A DNA stretch of 64,000 bases from Williamsia limnetica (GTDB lineage: Bacteria > Actinomycetota > Actinomycetes > Mycobacteriales > Mycobacteriaceae). The notes under the pieces are model-generated. The model was not told the DNA's origin. It ran no database searches and worked only from the letters and a program-made list of their open reading frames with translations. The stretch covers positions 1 through 64,000 of the forward strand of contig NZ_QJSP01000022.1 in assembly GCF_003217475.1 (NCBI RefSeq), in the 5' to 3' direction. This document shows positions 45,078-53,221 of the stretch, one piece after another. Both the position numbers and the translations under genes were made by a program. Positions within the stretch are counted from its first letter, which is position 1. Every line of letters begins with the position of its first letter.

Positions 45078-46229
45078 ATGCGTCCACTTCGATTCGGCGT
45101 TGAGATTTTTCCGTACCACTCACCGCTGCACAACCCAACGCTCCAGTTCGAAGAGGACATCGATCTCGCTGTCCACCTCGACCGCCTCGGCTTCGATGAG
45201 ATGTGGTTCGGTGAGCATCACTCCACAGGCTGGGAGACCATCGCCTCTCCAGAACTGATGGCCGTGGCCGTCGCCGAACGCACCAAACACATCAAGATCG
45301 GCCTCGGAGTTACCTCGATCCCGTATCACCACCCCTTCATGCTGGCCGACAGGATCATCCAGCTCGACCACATCACTCGAGGACGGGTCATCTGGGGGAT
45401 GGGGACCGGTTCGGTCGCCCAGGATGCCTCCATGCTCGGTCTCGACACCCGGGAACTGCGACGGATGTCCGAGGAAGGCGTCGAGGCCATCGCCCGCTTG
45501 CTCGAATACGGCGATCCGGTGACACGCAAGACCGACTGGTTCGTCATGAACGAGGCGGCACTGCAACTGCGTCCGTACAGCCGTGATCTTGACATCCGAG
45601 TCGCAGGAATGATCTCACCCAGCGGCCCCAGGCTTGCTGGTAGGCACGGGCACGGACTCTTCCAGTTCGCAGCGATGGGCGAAGGCGTGTTGTCGAACAC
45701 TTGGAACGTGTGGGAGGAGACCGCCCAAGAGTACGGTCAGGTCGCGAGCCGTGACCGGTGGAGTTTGCTGCACCACATCTACATCGCCGAGACCGAAGAA
45801 CAGGCGCGGGAAGACGTCAAGTGGAACCTGCGAGGTGTCTTTGAATCCCTGCAGAGCACTACACCCCTCATCCGCGGCGATGTGCCGTCCGACCACGACG
45901 GATTGGTCGATGAGCTGAACAACTTGATGGTGATCGGGACGCCTGAAATGGCGATCGAGCGTTTGGAAACTCTTCAGCGCCAATCCGGCGGTGTCGGCAC
46001 CGTCATCATCGGCAATCTCGAAGCGGCGGAGCCGGAGAAGGTCAAGAAGTCCTTCGAATTGTTTGCCCGCCACGTGATGCCGCACTTCAACGGGCAGAAA
46101 GATCTCAGACTCCAGGCTGTTGCGCGTAAAGAAGCGTTCGGTGAGAACGCTTCCCGTCTCGCCGAGGCCCAAGCAAATGCCGCCGCCGAGTACGAGGCGC
46201 ACAAAGCTGTTCGAGATATCAAGGTCTAA
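45078..46229 (+). CDS. Second LimB-like luciferase-family monooxygenase
   Basis: A 383-residue FMN-dependent luciferase-fold monooxygenase, paralogous to limB at 32423 but clearly diverged. Shared blocks are HLDRLGFDEMWFGEHHS, SIPYHHPFMLADRIIQLDHI and MVIGTPEMAIERLETLQ. The N-terminus FGVEIFPYHSPLHNPTLQF differs from limB. The ATG has AAAGG upstream. It is followed 25 bp later by a LimA-like hydrolase, so the monooxygenase and hydrolase order is the reverse of the first pair. A different ring alkene or cyclic terpene is the likely substrate. Confidence 0.9.
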   Translation: MRPLRFGVEIFPYHSPLHNPTLQFEEDIDLAVHLDRLGFDEMWFGEHHSTGWETIASPELMAVAVAERTKHIKIGLGVTSIPYHHPFMLADRIIQLDHITRGRVIWGMGTGSVAQDASMLGLDTRELRRMSEEGVEAIARLLEYGDPVTRKTDWFVMNEAALQLRPYSRDLDIRVAGMISPSGPRLAGRHGHGLFQFAAMGEGVLSNTWNVWEETAQEYGQVASRDRWSLLHHIYIAETEEQAREDVKWNLRGVFESLQSTTPLIRGDVPSDHDGLVDELNNLMVIGTPEMAIERLETLQRQSGGVGTVIIGNLEAAEPEKVKKSFELFARHVMPHFNGQKDLRLQAVARKEAFGENASRLAEAQANAAAEYEAHKAVRDIKV

Positions 46230-46254
46230 GAGGATCAGCCAACAGGAGGTTCTA

Positions 46255-46665
46255 ATGTCAGTCGTGCGCCAGAATGCAGTTCCCCAGAATGATCTCGAAA
46301 AGCTCTCTCTTGAGTTCTTCGACGCATGGTCCAGATCTGATGTGGAGGAGCTGCTCGCCTACTTCGCGCCGGACGCCGTTTATCACAATGTGCCGCTGGA
46401 GCCACTGAAAGGAACCGGGGAGATACAGACGTTCCTCGAAGGGTACTTCTCCGCGGTTCACCTGGAGATCGTGACGCCGCTGCTCGCCACAGTTGGTTCC
46501 ACAGTTCTCAGTGAGCGGATCGACATCTTGACGGTCGCTGGACGTCCTCCGTTTGACCTGCCAGTCGCCGGCGTCATGACGTTCAACGACTCGGGGGCGA
46601 TTAGCGAATGGCGGGACTACTTCGATCTGGGTGCCGCCGAGCGCGGCACCGGGATGATCTTCTAA
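46255..46665 (+). CDS. Second LimA-like epoxide hydrolase (NTF2 fold)
   Basis: A 136-residue protein of the limonene-1,2-epoxide hydrolase family. The catalytic set is complete: Y43 and N45 (YHNVPLEP), R88 and D90 (SERID), D121 (WRDYFD). The N-terminus is about ten residues shorter than limA, and the loop after the Asn differs (PLKGTGE instead of PAYGRDA), which should change the substrate pocket. The ATG has AGGAGG upstream. Paired with the monooxygenase before it, it forms a second epoxidation and hydrolysis unit. Confidence 0.92.
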   Translation: MSVVRQNAVPQNDLEKLSLEFFDAWSRSDVEELLAYFAPDAVYHNVPLEPLKGTGEIQTFLEGYFSAVHLEIVTPLLATVGSTVLSERIDILTVAGRPPFDLPVAGVMTFNDSGAISEWRDYFDLGAAERGTGMIF

Positions 46666-46727
46666 ATCGATAGCCCGCAAACCTCTGTAAGCAGCGGTCA
46701 CCGGTAGGACCGAGACGCTGTGCCACA

Positions 46728-46766
46728 AACTTTTAGCCGTGAGCGATTCGCTCACGGCTAAAAGTT
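46728..46766. promoter_or_regulatory. 39-bp near-perfect palindrome, candidate operator
   Basis: AACTTTTAGCCGTGAGCGA at 46728-46746 is mirrored exactly at 46748-46766 around one central base (46747). It lies 63 bp after the LimA-like gene and 145 bp before the Baeyer-Villiger monooxygenase start. No T-run follows either arm and the loop is a single base, so an operator for a dimeric regulator is more likely than a terminator, though a transcript would also fold here. Confidence 0.65.
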
Positions 46767-46910
46767 GTTACTATAAAACCTCGGTCGTTTCTTGCGACGC
46801 TCATGTCGGAACAGCACTTGATACCGACGTTGCCAGCGGTGAGACTTTCGCTCTCGACACTAGTGCTTTGGACAGTTATGCCGGAATACGTAGGGACCTA
46901 TTTTCGTGTT

Positions 46911-48611
46911 ATGACTCATTCACCTTCAACGGCCGACGCGAAGCGTCGACCGACTGAGATCGTCGACGTGGTCGTTGTCGGCGCAGGATTCGGCGGACTA
47001 TACGCGCTAAAGCGCATACGGGATGCGGGCATGTCGGTTCGCGTCTTCGAGGCCGGATCCGGCGTCGGTGGCACGTGGTTTTGGAACCGGTATCCTGGCG
47101 CTCGTTGCGACATTGAAAGTGTCGACTATTCTTATTCCTTTTCCGAAGATCTGCAGATTGATTGGAATTGGACAGAAAAATACGCCAAGCAATCCGAAAT
47201 TTTGGCGTATCTGAACCACGTCGCCGATCGCTTCGACCTCCGCGGCGACATCGTTTTGAACACCCGCGTTCTGTCGGCCCATTTCGACGAGGCAGGAGCG
47301 ATGTGGAGCGTGACGACGTCCGACGGCAGGACGGTCTCGGCCACCTACTGCGTGATGGCCTCCGGGGTCCTGTCGTCGATCAAGGAGCCAGACTTCCCCG
47401 GCCTGGCCGACTTCAGTGGCGATGTCTACCAGACGTCGCGGTGGCCTGATGGTGGCGTCGACTTCTCAGGCCGGCGAGTTGCCGTCATCGGAACCGGCTC
47501 GACTGGCGTGCAGGCAATTCCTCTCATCGCCAAGCAGGCTGCGCAGCTCACCGTGTTCCAACGGACGCCCAACTTCAGCGTGCCGGCCAGGAACCGGCCA
47601 CTGGCCGCGGGCGAGCTTGATCAAGTTCGGGCGACCTACGCCGAGCGGCGTCAGTCGGCTCGGATGTCACTGGCTGGATTTCCTGAGGTACCGAGCCCCG
47701 GGAGGGCGGTTGACCACACCCCCGAGCAGCGGCAGGAAATCTATGAGGCGGCTTGGGCTGCGGGTGGCGGGCCCCGGCTGCTGCGAGCATTCAGCGACAT
47801 CGGGACCAGCCCCGAGGCCAATGCTTCCGCGGCGGACTTCATCAGGAGCAAGATCGCCGAGATAGTGAAAGACCCGGACACCGCTGATCGACTGAGCCCG
47901 AAAACGTATCCGCTCGGCACCAAGCGCATCTGTGTGGACACGAACTACTTCGACACCTACAACCGGCCGAACGTCACCCTCGTTGACGTCATGGCCGACC
48001 CGATCGTGGAGTTCTCTCCCACCGGTCTGCGCACTACCGGAGCCGAGTACGATTTCGACGCAGTGGTCCTCGCTCTAGGTTTCGACGCCGTCACCGGCGC
48101 GCTCATGGAGATCGACATCAAGGGACGCGACGGTGAGAAACTGACCGATCGCTGGAAGCATGGTCCCCGTAGCTACCTCGGAGTCGCGGTTTCCGGCTTC
48201 CCGAACCTGTTCACCGTGACAGGGCCCGGCAGCCCATCGGTCCTTGGCAATGTCGTCACCTCGATCGAACAACACGTCGACTTCATCACCGACTGCATCG
48301 AGTTTGCCAATCGCAAAGGCCACGACATCATTGAGGCTGCCGATGCCGCTGAGGACAGTTGGGTCAGACACGTCGCGGAAAAAGCTTCGGAGAGTCTCAT
48401 CTCCACCTCGACCACCTCGTGGTACCGCGGAGCAAACATTCCGGGCAAGCCGCTGGTCGTGTTGCCGTACACCGGCGGTGTGGGAACTTTCCGAGAGATC
48501 TGTGAGCGTATCGCGCGCAATGACTTCGAAGGATTTCTGTTCGGTGCAGCTAAAGACTCGTTGGATGACTTGGCCGACGACACCGTCGCCGAGGCCAGAC
48601 AATGGCGATGA
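46911..48611 (+). CDS. Baeyer-Villiger flavin monooxygenase
   Basis: A 566-residue FAD/NADPH monooxygenase of the cyclohexanone monooxygenase type. Two Rossmann motifs are seen: GAGFGG at 24-29 and GTGSTG at 194-199. GTWFWNRYPGARCD is typical. The type I fingerprint F-x-G-x-x-x-H-x-x-x-W-P reads FSGDVYQTSRWP (168-179), with Gln174 where His is expected. It should insert oxygen next to a cyclic ketone to give a lactone. Start ATG 46911 was chosen by homology; the ribosome site is weak and an upstream in-frame ATG at 46803 exists. It overlaps the next gene by ten bases. Confidence 0.9.
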   Translation: MTHSPSTADAKRRPTEIVDVVVVGAGFGGLYALKRIRDAGMSVRVFEAGSGVGGTWFWNRYPGARCDIESVDYSYSFSEDLQIDWNWTEKYAKQSEILAYLNHVADRFDLRGDIVLNTRVLSAHFDEAGAMWSVTTSDGRTVSATYCVMASGVLSSIKEPDFPGLADFSGDVYQTSRWPDGGVDFSGRRVAVIGTGSTGVQAIPLIAKQAAQLTVFQRTPNFSVPARNRPLAAGELDQVRATYAERRQSARMSLAGFPEVPSPGRAVDHTPEQRQEIYEAAWAAGGGPRLLRAFSDIGTSPEANASAADFIRSKIAEIVKDPDTADRLSPKTYPLGTKRICVDTNYFDTYNRPNVTLVDVMADPIVEFSPTGLRTTGAEYDFDAVVLALGFDAVTGALMEIDIKGRDGEKLTDRWKHGPRSYLGVAVSGFPNLFTVTGPGSPSVLGNVVTSIEQHVDFITDCIEFANRKGHDIIEAADAAEDSWVRHVAEKASESLISTSTTSWYRGANIPGKPLVVLPYTGGVGTFREICERIARNDFEGFLFGAAKDSLDDLADDTVAEARQWR

Positions 48612-49540
48612 GCGCCGCGCCACTGCGGTCGATGCTGTTCATTCCTGCCAACAGGACCAAGCTGTTCGGCAAGGCCGTCAAATGTGGCGCGGACGGCGTG
48701 GTGTTCGATTTGGAGGACGCGGTTCCCGCCGCGGAGCGCGCAAGTGCGCGGGCAGAGGTGCGCGAGCTGATCGGCTCTGTCAGCGCGAGCGATCCATTGA
48801 TCTTCGTTCGTATCAACGAAGTTCACACGCTGGCGGCGATGCAGGATCTCGCTGCCGTGGCCATCCCCGGTCTTGCTGGAGTTCTGATACCGAAGGTCGA
48901 GTCGTCCAAAGACGTCGTCATAGTCGATCAAATGCTCACGTGGCTCGAGGAGTCTGAGGGCGTCAGACAGGGGACCGTCAAGATTGTTCCGATTCTTGAA
49001 ACTGCCGCCGGAATGCGTTCGGCGTTCGAGATCGCGATCGCCAGTGACCGCACCGCTTACATGGGTGGGCTTGGGGTCAAAGGTGGCGACGTAGAGCGAT
49101 CGATCGGGTACCGGTGGTCGGCCACAGGAGAAGAGACATTGCACATTCGAAGCCGCATTCTCGTCGACCTGCGCGCGGCCAAGGTCCCCAATCCGATGTC
49201 AGGTCTCTGGTCTGATACCACGGACCTGGATGGTCTCGAGGCCTTCGCCCAACAGAATCGGTCGCTGGGCTACGAGGCGATGCAGGCAATCCACCCTACT
49301 CATGTTCCGATCATCAACCGGGTCTTCAGCACAACGCCCGAAGAATACGAGAACGATCTCCGGCTCATCGAAACAGTCCGCTCGGCCGCGGCGGCGGGAT
49401 CGGGCGCCATCGTCTTCGACGGGCACATGGTCGACGAGGCCATGGCGGCACGTGCGAAATTTCGTGTCGAACAGTACCGGCGCCAATCCGGTTCAGAATC
49501 CACGCCACAACTGGGAGATGGCAATGAGCTCAATACATGA
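48602..49540 (+). CDS. HpcH/HpaI aldolase / CitE-like lyase
   Basis: A 312-residue TIM-barrel protein of the citrate lyase beta/malyl-CoA lyase family. SMLFIPANRTKLFGKA, VVFDLEDAVP (metal and substrate residues), PILETAAGM and AMQAIHPTHVPIIN are family motifs. It would cleave or condense a hydroxyacyl-CoA, such as a malyl- or citramalyl-like CoA, in the lower pathway. It overlaps the monooxygenase gene by ten bases and the next gene by 17, so the three are one transcriptional unit. Confidence 0.9.
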   Translation: MAMSAAPLRSMLFIPANRTKLFGKAVKCGADGVVFDLEDAVPAAERASARAEVRELIGSVSASDPLIFVRINEVHTLAAMQDLAAVAIPGLAGVLIPKVESSKDVVIVDQMLTWLEESEGVRQGTVKIVPILETAAGMRSAFEIAIASDRTAYMGGLGVKGGDVERSIGYRWSATGEETLHIRSRILVDLRAAKVPNPMSGLWSDTTDLDGLEAFAQQNRSLGYEAMQAIHPTHVPIINRVFSTTPEEYENDLRLIETVRSAAAAGSGAIVFDGHMVDEAMAARAKFRVEQYRRQSGSESTPQLGDGNELNT

Positions 49541-50090
49541 GAATCGCCAACCATATCTAATCGGTCTAGAGGTCCCCGACTCGTCGGGGACGTGGTCGCA
49601 CGATACGTGGCAGCTGTTGTCGCGGACAGCAGCGCGGTCTATCGACCGGTTTGGTGATGTCACGCGCGCGGCCGCAGCGACTCTCGGCGACGCACAGAAG
49701 CTGGGAAGCCGGGGCGCGATAGCCCACAAACCCGCCGTTCTTGTTGATCTCCACGTTGTCGTCGCCGACGATGCCGGCACTGCCCGCAGGTGTGTTCGCG
49801 ACAATGCCGTCGTCGGCCTGACGGCTGCATCACGGCCTTCGATCGGCTACGTCGGAACGTCGGCGGGGCTAGTCGGCCTCATCACCGACATGCACACTCT
49901 CGGTATCTGCGATGGTGTGACCCTATTGGTCCCGCCGCTCGATCCGGTCCTTGCTGTTGTTGCCGATTCGGTGCTGCCGAGTCTGCGTGCGAGCGGTGTG
50001 GTTGATCTGACGCGTGATTCTTTCACCATCGTGTCGGCCCTGCGCGCAAGGTGGCTGGCGGAGGACACTCGCAACAGTGTCTGTGTTTGA
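49524..50090 (+). CDS. Short luciferase-like monooxygenase fragment protein
   Basis: A 188-residue protein. The C-terminal half (VDLHVVVADD, then VGTSAGLVGLITDMH and CDGVTLLVPPLDPVLAVVAD) resembles the end of NtaA/DszA-type luciferase-family monooxygenases, where a similar segment precedes the final helix. A full enzyme has about 400 residues, so most of the TIM barrel is missing. The ATG at 49524 has GGGAG six bases upstream, and the gene overlaps the CitE gene by 17 bases, suggesting it is translated rather than debris. It may be an accessory chain or a decayed enzyme. Function unknown. Confidence 0.6.
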   Translation: MSSIHENRQPYLIGLEVPDSSGTWSHDTWQLLSRTAARSIDRFGDVTRAAAATLGDAQKLGSRGAIAHKPAVLVDLHVVVADDAGTARRCVRDNAVVGLTAASRPSIGYVGTSAGLVGLITDMHTLGICDGVTLLVPPLDPVLAVVADSVLPSLRASGVVDLTRDSFTIVSALRARWLAEDTRNSVCV

Positions 50091-50110
50091 GACTTTCTCT
50101 CAGCGTGTTT

Positions 50111-50152
50111 CGGCGCCCATCCTGTGACTCGGGATGGGCGCCGCGTTTGTTT
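50111..50152 (+). terminator. Terminator after the monooxygenase operon
   Basis: CGGCGCCCATCC at 50111-50122 pairs exactly with 50132-50143 over a 9-base loop, followed by a T-rich CGTTTGTTT. It closes the plus-strand operon 46911-50090. The next 290 bp up to 50443 hold no supportable gene. Confidence 0.82.
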
Positions 50153-50443
50153 GCCGGTTCGCTCTATGCCGAAGGCCCCGGTCACACGAGGTCCTCGGTC
50201 AATCTGAGATTGCGACGATGACCGATCATTGAGCGGTCCGCAAGAGCTTGGCTGTAGCAGCGGCCCAGATTGTGTCCCGGAAACCTGGAGCGCGGGCTCG
50301 CTGTCGAAGTTTGACCGGCAGCACAGGAAGTCTGAGCACCGCAGACGCAGTCGCTGCGTCCGGGCAACTGTTGGCAAATATCGTGGCAGTAAGGACCTAT
50401 TCGAGTAGGGGGGCCGGCCTCTGTATCTGGGCGGCTCAGTGCG

Positions 50444-50476
50444 TCGAGCCGCCCCGGGGTTTCCGGGGCGGCTCGA
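50444..50476. terminator. Terminator after the ABC importer operon
   Basis: TCGAGCCGCCCCGG at 50444-50457 pairs exactly with 50463-50476 over a 5-base loop. It lies 12 bp past the stop of the minus-strand permease gene. Confidence 0.78.
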
Positions 50477-50488
50477 GGCGTTCGACTG

Positions 50489-51730
50489 CTAGCGGTTGGA
50501 CCTGCGCATCGCCGTCGAGAGTGCGACGGCGATCAGCAGCACGCCACCATTGACGATGTTGGTCCAGGTTGGCGGGAGGCCGCCGGCGATCAGAGCTTGG
50601 CTGACCCACACCACGAAGATTCCGCCCGCGAGCGTTCCCCATACGGTGAAGCGACCCGTCGAGAACACGACGGTGGACAAGAAAGCGGCGGCAAACGCCG
50701 GAAGCAGGTATGCGCCGGCGATATCAGGCGACGCAGAACCCTGGGTGGCACTCAGCACGACACCCGCCCCGGCGGCCAGCACGCCACCGAGTACGAACGC
50801 GCGGATGACGACGCCCGACGTGCGGATACCGGCCAGTCGTGCCGCGATGGCATTGGAACCGCTTGCCTTGAGGTTGCGACCGTAGACCGTATAGTCGACC
50901 AGGGTCCACAGCAGAACGCCGACGACCAGAAGCAACCCGACAAGCCATGTGATCCCGTCGAGCACCGAACTCAGACCCAACGCGAAGAGAATCGCGGCGA
51001 CCGCGACCACGGCTACTGCGCTCGCTGCCGTCCACGATGTGGCGGACAGTGATTGGGGACGGGCGAGCCGCAGCTTGTTGAACACCAATACCATCAGAAG
51101 TGCGAAGACGACGGTGGGCACCCAGAAGGGGAGCTTGGAGGTGAAGGCCCCCAGCGTGGTGAACCACTCCGGGATGGGAGTGGAGTCCGCAGTCGGAATG
51201 ATCGCTGCGCCATCGGAATACACGCTCGACAAGCCAAGCAGCACGCCGCCGGTGCCGAGCGTGGCTATGAAGGCGTTGACCTTTAGTTTCTCGACCAGCA
51301 AACCGTTGATGAGTCCCCCGAGTGCTCCGACGCCCAGGCAGATTGCGATCACCAGTAGGAACGGAAGCCCCTGATCGGCTCGCAAACCCACAGCGAGGAA
51401 GGCGCACAACGAAGCCATCGACGCGACGGAGAGGTCGAACATGCCACATACGAGCGTGGTCATCGCGGCCAGGCCGAGGAGCAGCAGTGGAACGCTTTGG
51501 TGGATGTTGAGAATGCGGGCGTTGACGTCGAGAAACTTGCTGCCCAGCCACAATCCGAAGATGGCAAAGATCACCAGGAACGCCACGAACGTGAACGACG
51601 CCTGAACCACCGGTATGTTGACGAGCCGGCGAAACGCAGATGGCAGTGCGTGTGTTCCCGCGGTCTCTGTTGCTGTCTTCGCGGTAGCCTTCTTGTCGGT
51701 TGTTGGGGTCTCCGGGGGTGAGACGGTCAT
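50489..51730 (-). CDS. Ribose-type ABC transporter permease
   Basis: A 413-residue integral membrane permease of the CUT2 (RbsC) family with about ten hydrophobic segments and a Pro/Thr/Lys-rich cytoplasmic N-terminus of roughly 35 residues. GMFDLSVASMASLCAF and KLKVNAFIATLGTGG are family hallmarks. It moves the substrate delivered by the binding protein at 53222, powered by the ATPase at 51727. Its ATG overlaps the ATPase stop by four bases. Despite the sugar-transporter family, the location suggests a catabolic substrate of this island. Confidence 0.92.
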   Translation of the reverse strand: MTVSPPETPTTDKKATAKTATETAGTHALPSAFRRLVNIPVVQASFTFVAFLVIFAIFGLWLGSKFLDVNARILNIHQSVPLLLLGLAAMTTLVCGMFDLSVASMASLCAFLAVGLRADQGLPFLLVIAICLGVGALGGLINGLLVEKLKVNAFIATLGTGGVLLGLSSVYSDGAAIIPTADSTPIPEWFTTLGAFTSKLPFWVPTVVFALLMVLVFNKLRLARPQSLSATSWTAASAVAVVAVAAILFALGLSSVLDGITWLVGLLLVVGVLLWTLVDYTVYGRNLKASGSNAIAARLAGIRTSGVVIRAFVLGGVLAAGAGVVLSATQGSASPDIAGAYLLPAFAAAFLSTVVFSTGRFTVWGTLAGGIFVVWVSQALIAGGLPPTWTNIVNGGVLLIAVALSTAMRRSNR

Positions 51731-53214
51731 AGGATTTCCTCCATGAGATCGGCGGACTGACCGTTCAGGCGCCGCGGTTCTGAAATAGCGCCGTCTGTGA
51801 TCACGCTGACGTGATCACAGAGGGCGAAAAGATCTTCGGCATCGGAGGTGACCACTAGAACAGCGGCGCCCTCCGACCGAAGTTGATGGACGAGCCGGTA
51901 GATATCCGCCCGGGCCGCGATGTCGACGCCCCGTGTTGGCTCGCAGAGAACGTAAATGTCCGCTTGGGTGAACAAGGCTCTAGCAAAGATCACCTTCTGC
52001 TTGTTGCCCCCGGACAGCACTCCGAACTCGGCGTCCGCGCGACCGGGGACCACCTCGAGCGAGGCGATCATGTCCTGGCTGTCGGTCTTTTCGCGTTTGG
52101 TATCCAAGATGCCCAGAGCCCGAACCCAGCGCCGCAGTGACGAAATGGTCGAGTTCTCTCGCAATGACATCGCCGCAAAACCGCCCTGGGTCTCCCGGTG
52201 AGGAGGGACTAGCGCAGAGCGAGCGTGGTCGCGGACCATCCGGGTCCCCGAGTCCGGGCGCAGCGAACCGTGCGCAAGGTACGCGACATCGTGCAGGCCT
52301 GATCCGGGCAGGCCGGTGATGCCCAGAACGTGTCCGGCCCGAAGTTCGAGATTCACCGGACCGACGTGCTGCCACACCGCGTCACGGAGGGTGAGTACGA
52401 CCTCACCGGGACCGTTGTCGTCGCGGTGGTCGGTGGAGTCGGCGGACTCGACGACGTCGTGCTCGTGCTGTGCCAGCAGTCTGACCAGCCCGGCACGCCC
52501 GAGGCCATTGGTCGGTTTGTCGGCCGCGATCCGGCCGTCGAGCAACAGTACAACCCGATCGGTTGCTTCTAGGATCTCTCCCAGCTTGTGACTGACCATG
52601 ACCACCGTTGCACCCTGGGCGACAATAGATTTCAGAGTCTCGATCACCTTGGCCGCATCGCGTGGTGCCAAGGTTGAGGTCGCCTCGTCGACGAACAGCA
52701 GTCTTGCTCCCTTGGAAAAAAGCCGCGCGATGGCGACCAGTGTCTTCTCGCCGGGTGACAGTTCGCCGACCTTCGTCGAGACCGGAACGGTCAGTCCGAT
52801 GGCGGCCAGCGACTTGGCAGCGGACTTGTTCTCACCGTGGTGATCGAGGATAGGGCCGAGCAGGCGGATCGGGGGCTCGCCCAACCGAAGATTCTCCGAC
52901 ACCGACAGGTCGTCGACCAGTCCGAGATCTTGATGGATGAATCCCACCTCCGCCTGCCCACCAATGTTCGCGACCGGCTTGCCCCCGAGTTCAATCGTTC
53001 CACTCGTCGCCGAATACACGCCATCGAGGATCTTGACCAGTGTTGACTTGCCCGCGCCGTTGGGGCCCATCAGTCCGACGAACTCGCCGCTCCGGACTTC
53101 CAGGTTCAGATCGGCGAGTACTTTCGCAGACCCGAACGACTTGCACACATTCGAGATCTTCAGACTGGGTGCAGTCTTGTCCGCATCCACGTCAATCTCC
53201 TCGATGGTCGTCAT
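51727..53214 (-). CDS. Ribose-type ABC transporter ATPase (two-domain)
   Basis: A 495-residue RbsA-like ATPase with two nucleotide-binding domains. The first has Walker A GPNGAGKST, signature LSPGEKTLVAIAR and Walker B LLFVDEAT. The second has a degenerate Walker A (GLPGSGLHD) but a good signature LSGGNKQKVIFAR and CEPTRGVD; this asymmetry is normal for the family. ATG 53214 was chosen over the longer frame, which would run into the binding-protein gene. It lies 7 bp after that gene. Confidence 0.93.
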   Translation of the reverse strand: MTTIEEIDVDADKTAPSLKISNVCKSFGSAKVLADLNLEVRSGEFVGLMGPNGAGKSTLVKILDGVYSATSGTIELGGKPVANIGGQAEVGFIHQDLGLVDDLSVSENLRLGEPPIRLLGPILDHHGENKSAAKSLAAIGLTVPVSTKVGELSPGEKTLVAIARLFSKGARLLFVDEATSTLAPRDAAKVIETLKSIVAQGATVVMVSHKLGEILEATDRVVLLLDGRIAADKPTNGLGRAGLVRLLAQHEHDVVESADSTDHRDDNGPGEVVLTLRDAVWQHVGPVNLELRAGHVLGITGLPGSGLHDVAYLAHGSLRPDSGTRMVRDHARSALVPPHRETQGGFAAMSLRENSTISSLRRWVRALGILDTKREKTDSQDMIASLEVVPGRADAEFGVLSGGNKQKVIFARALFTQADIYVLCEPTRGVDIAARADIYRLVHQLRSEGAAVLVVTSDAEDLFALCDHVSVITDGAISEPRRLNGQSADLMEEIL

Positions 53215-53221
53215 CCTTGCC

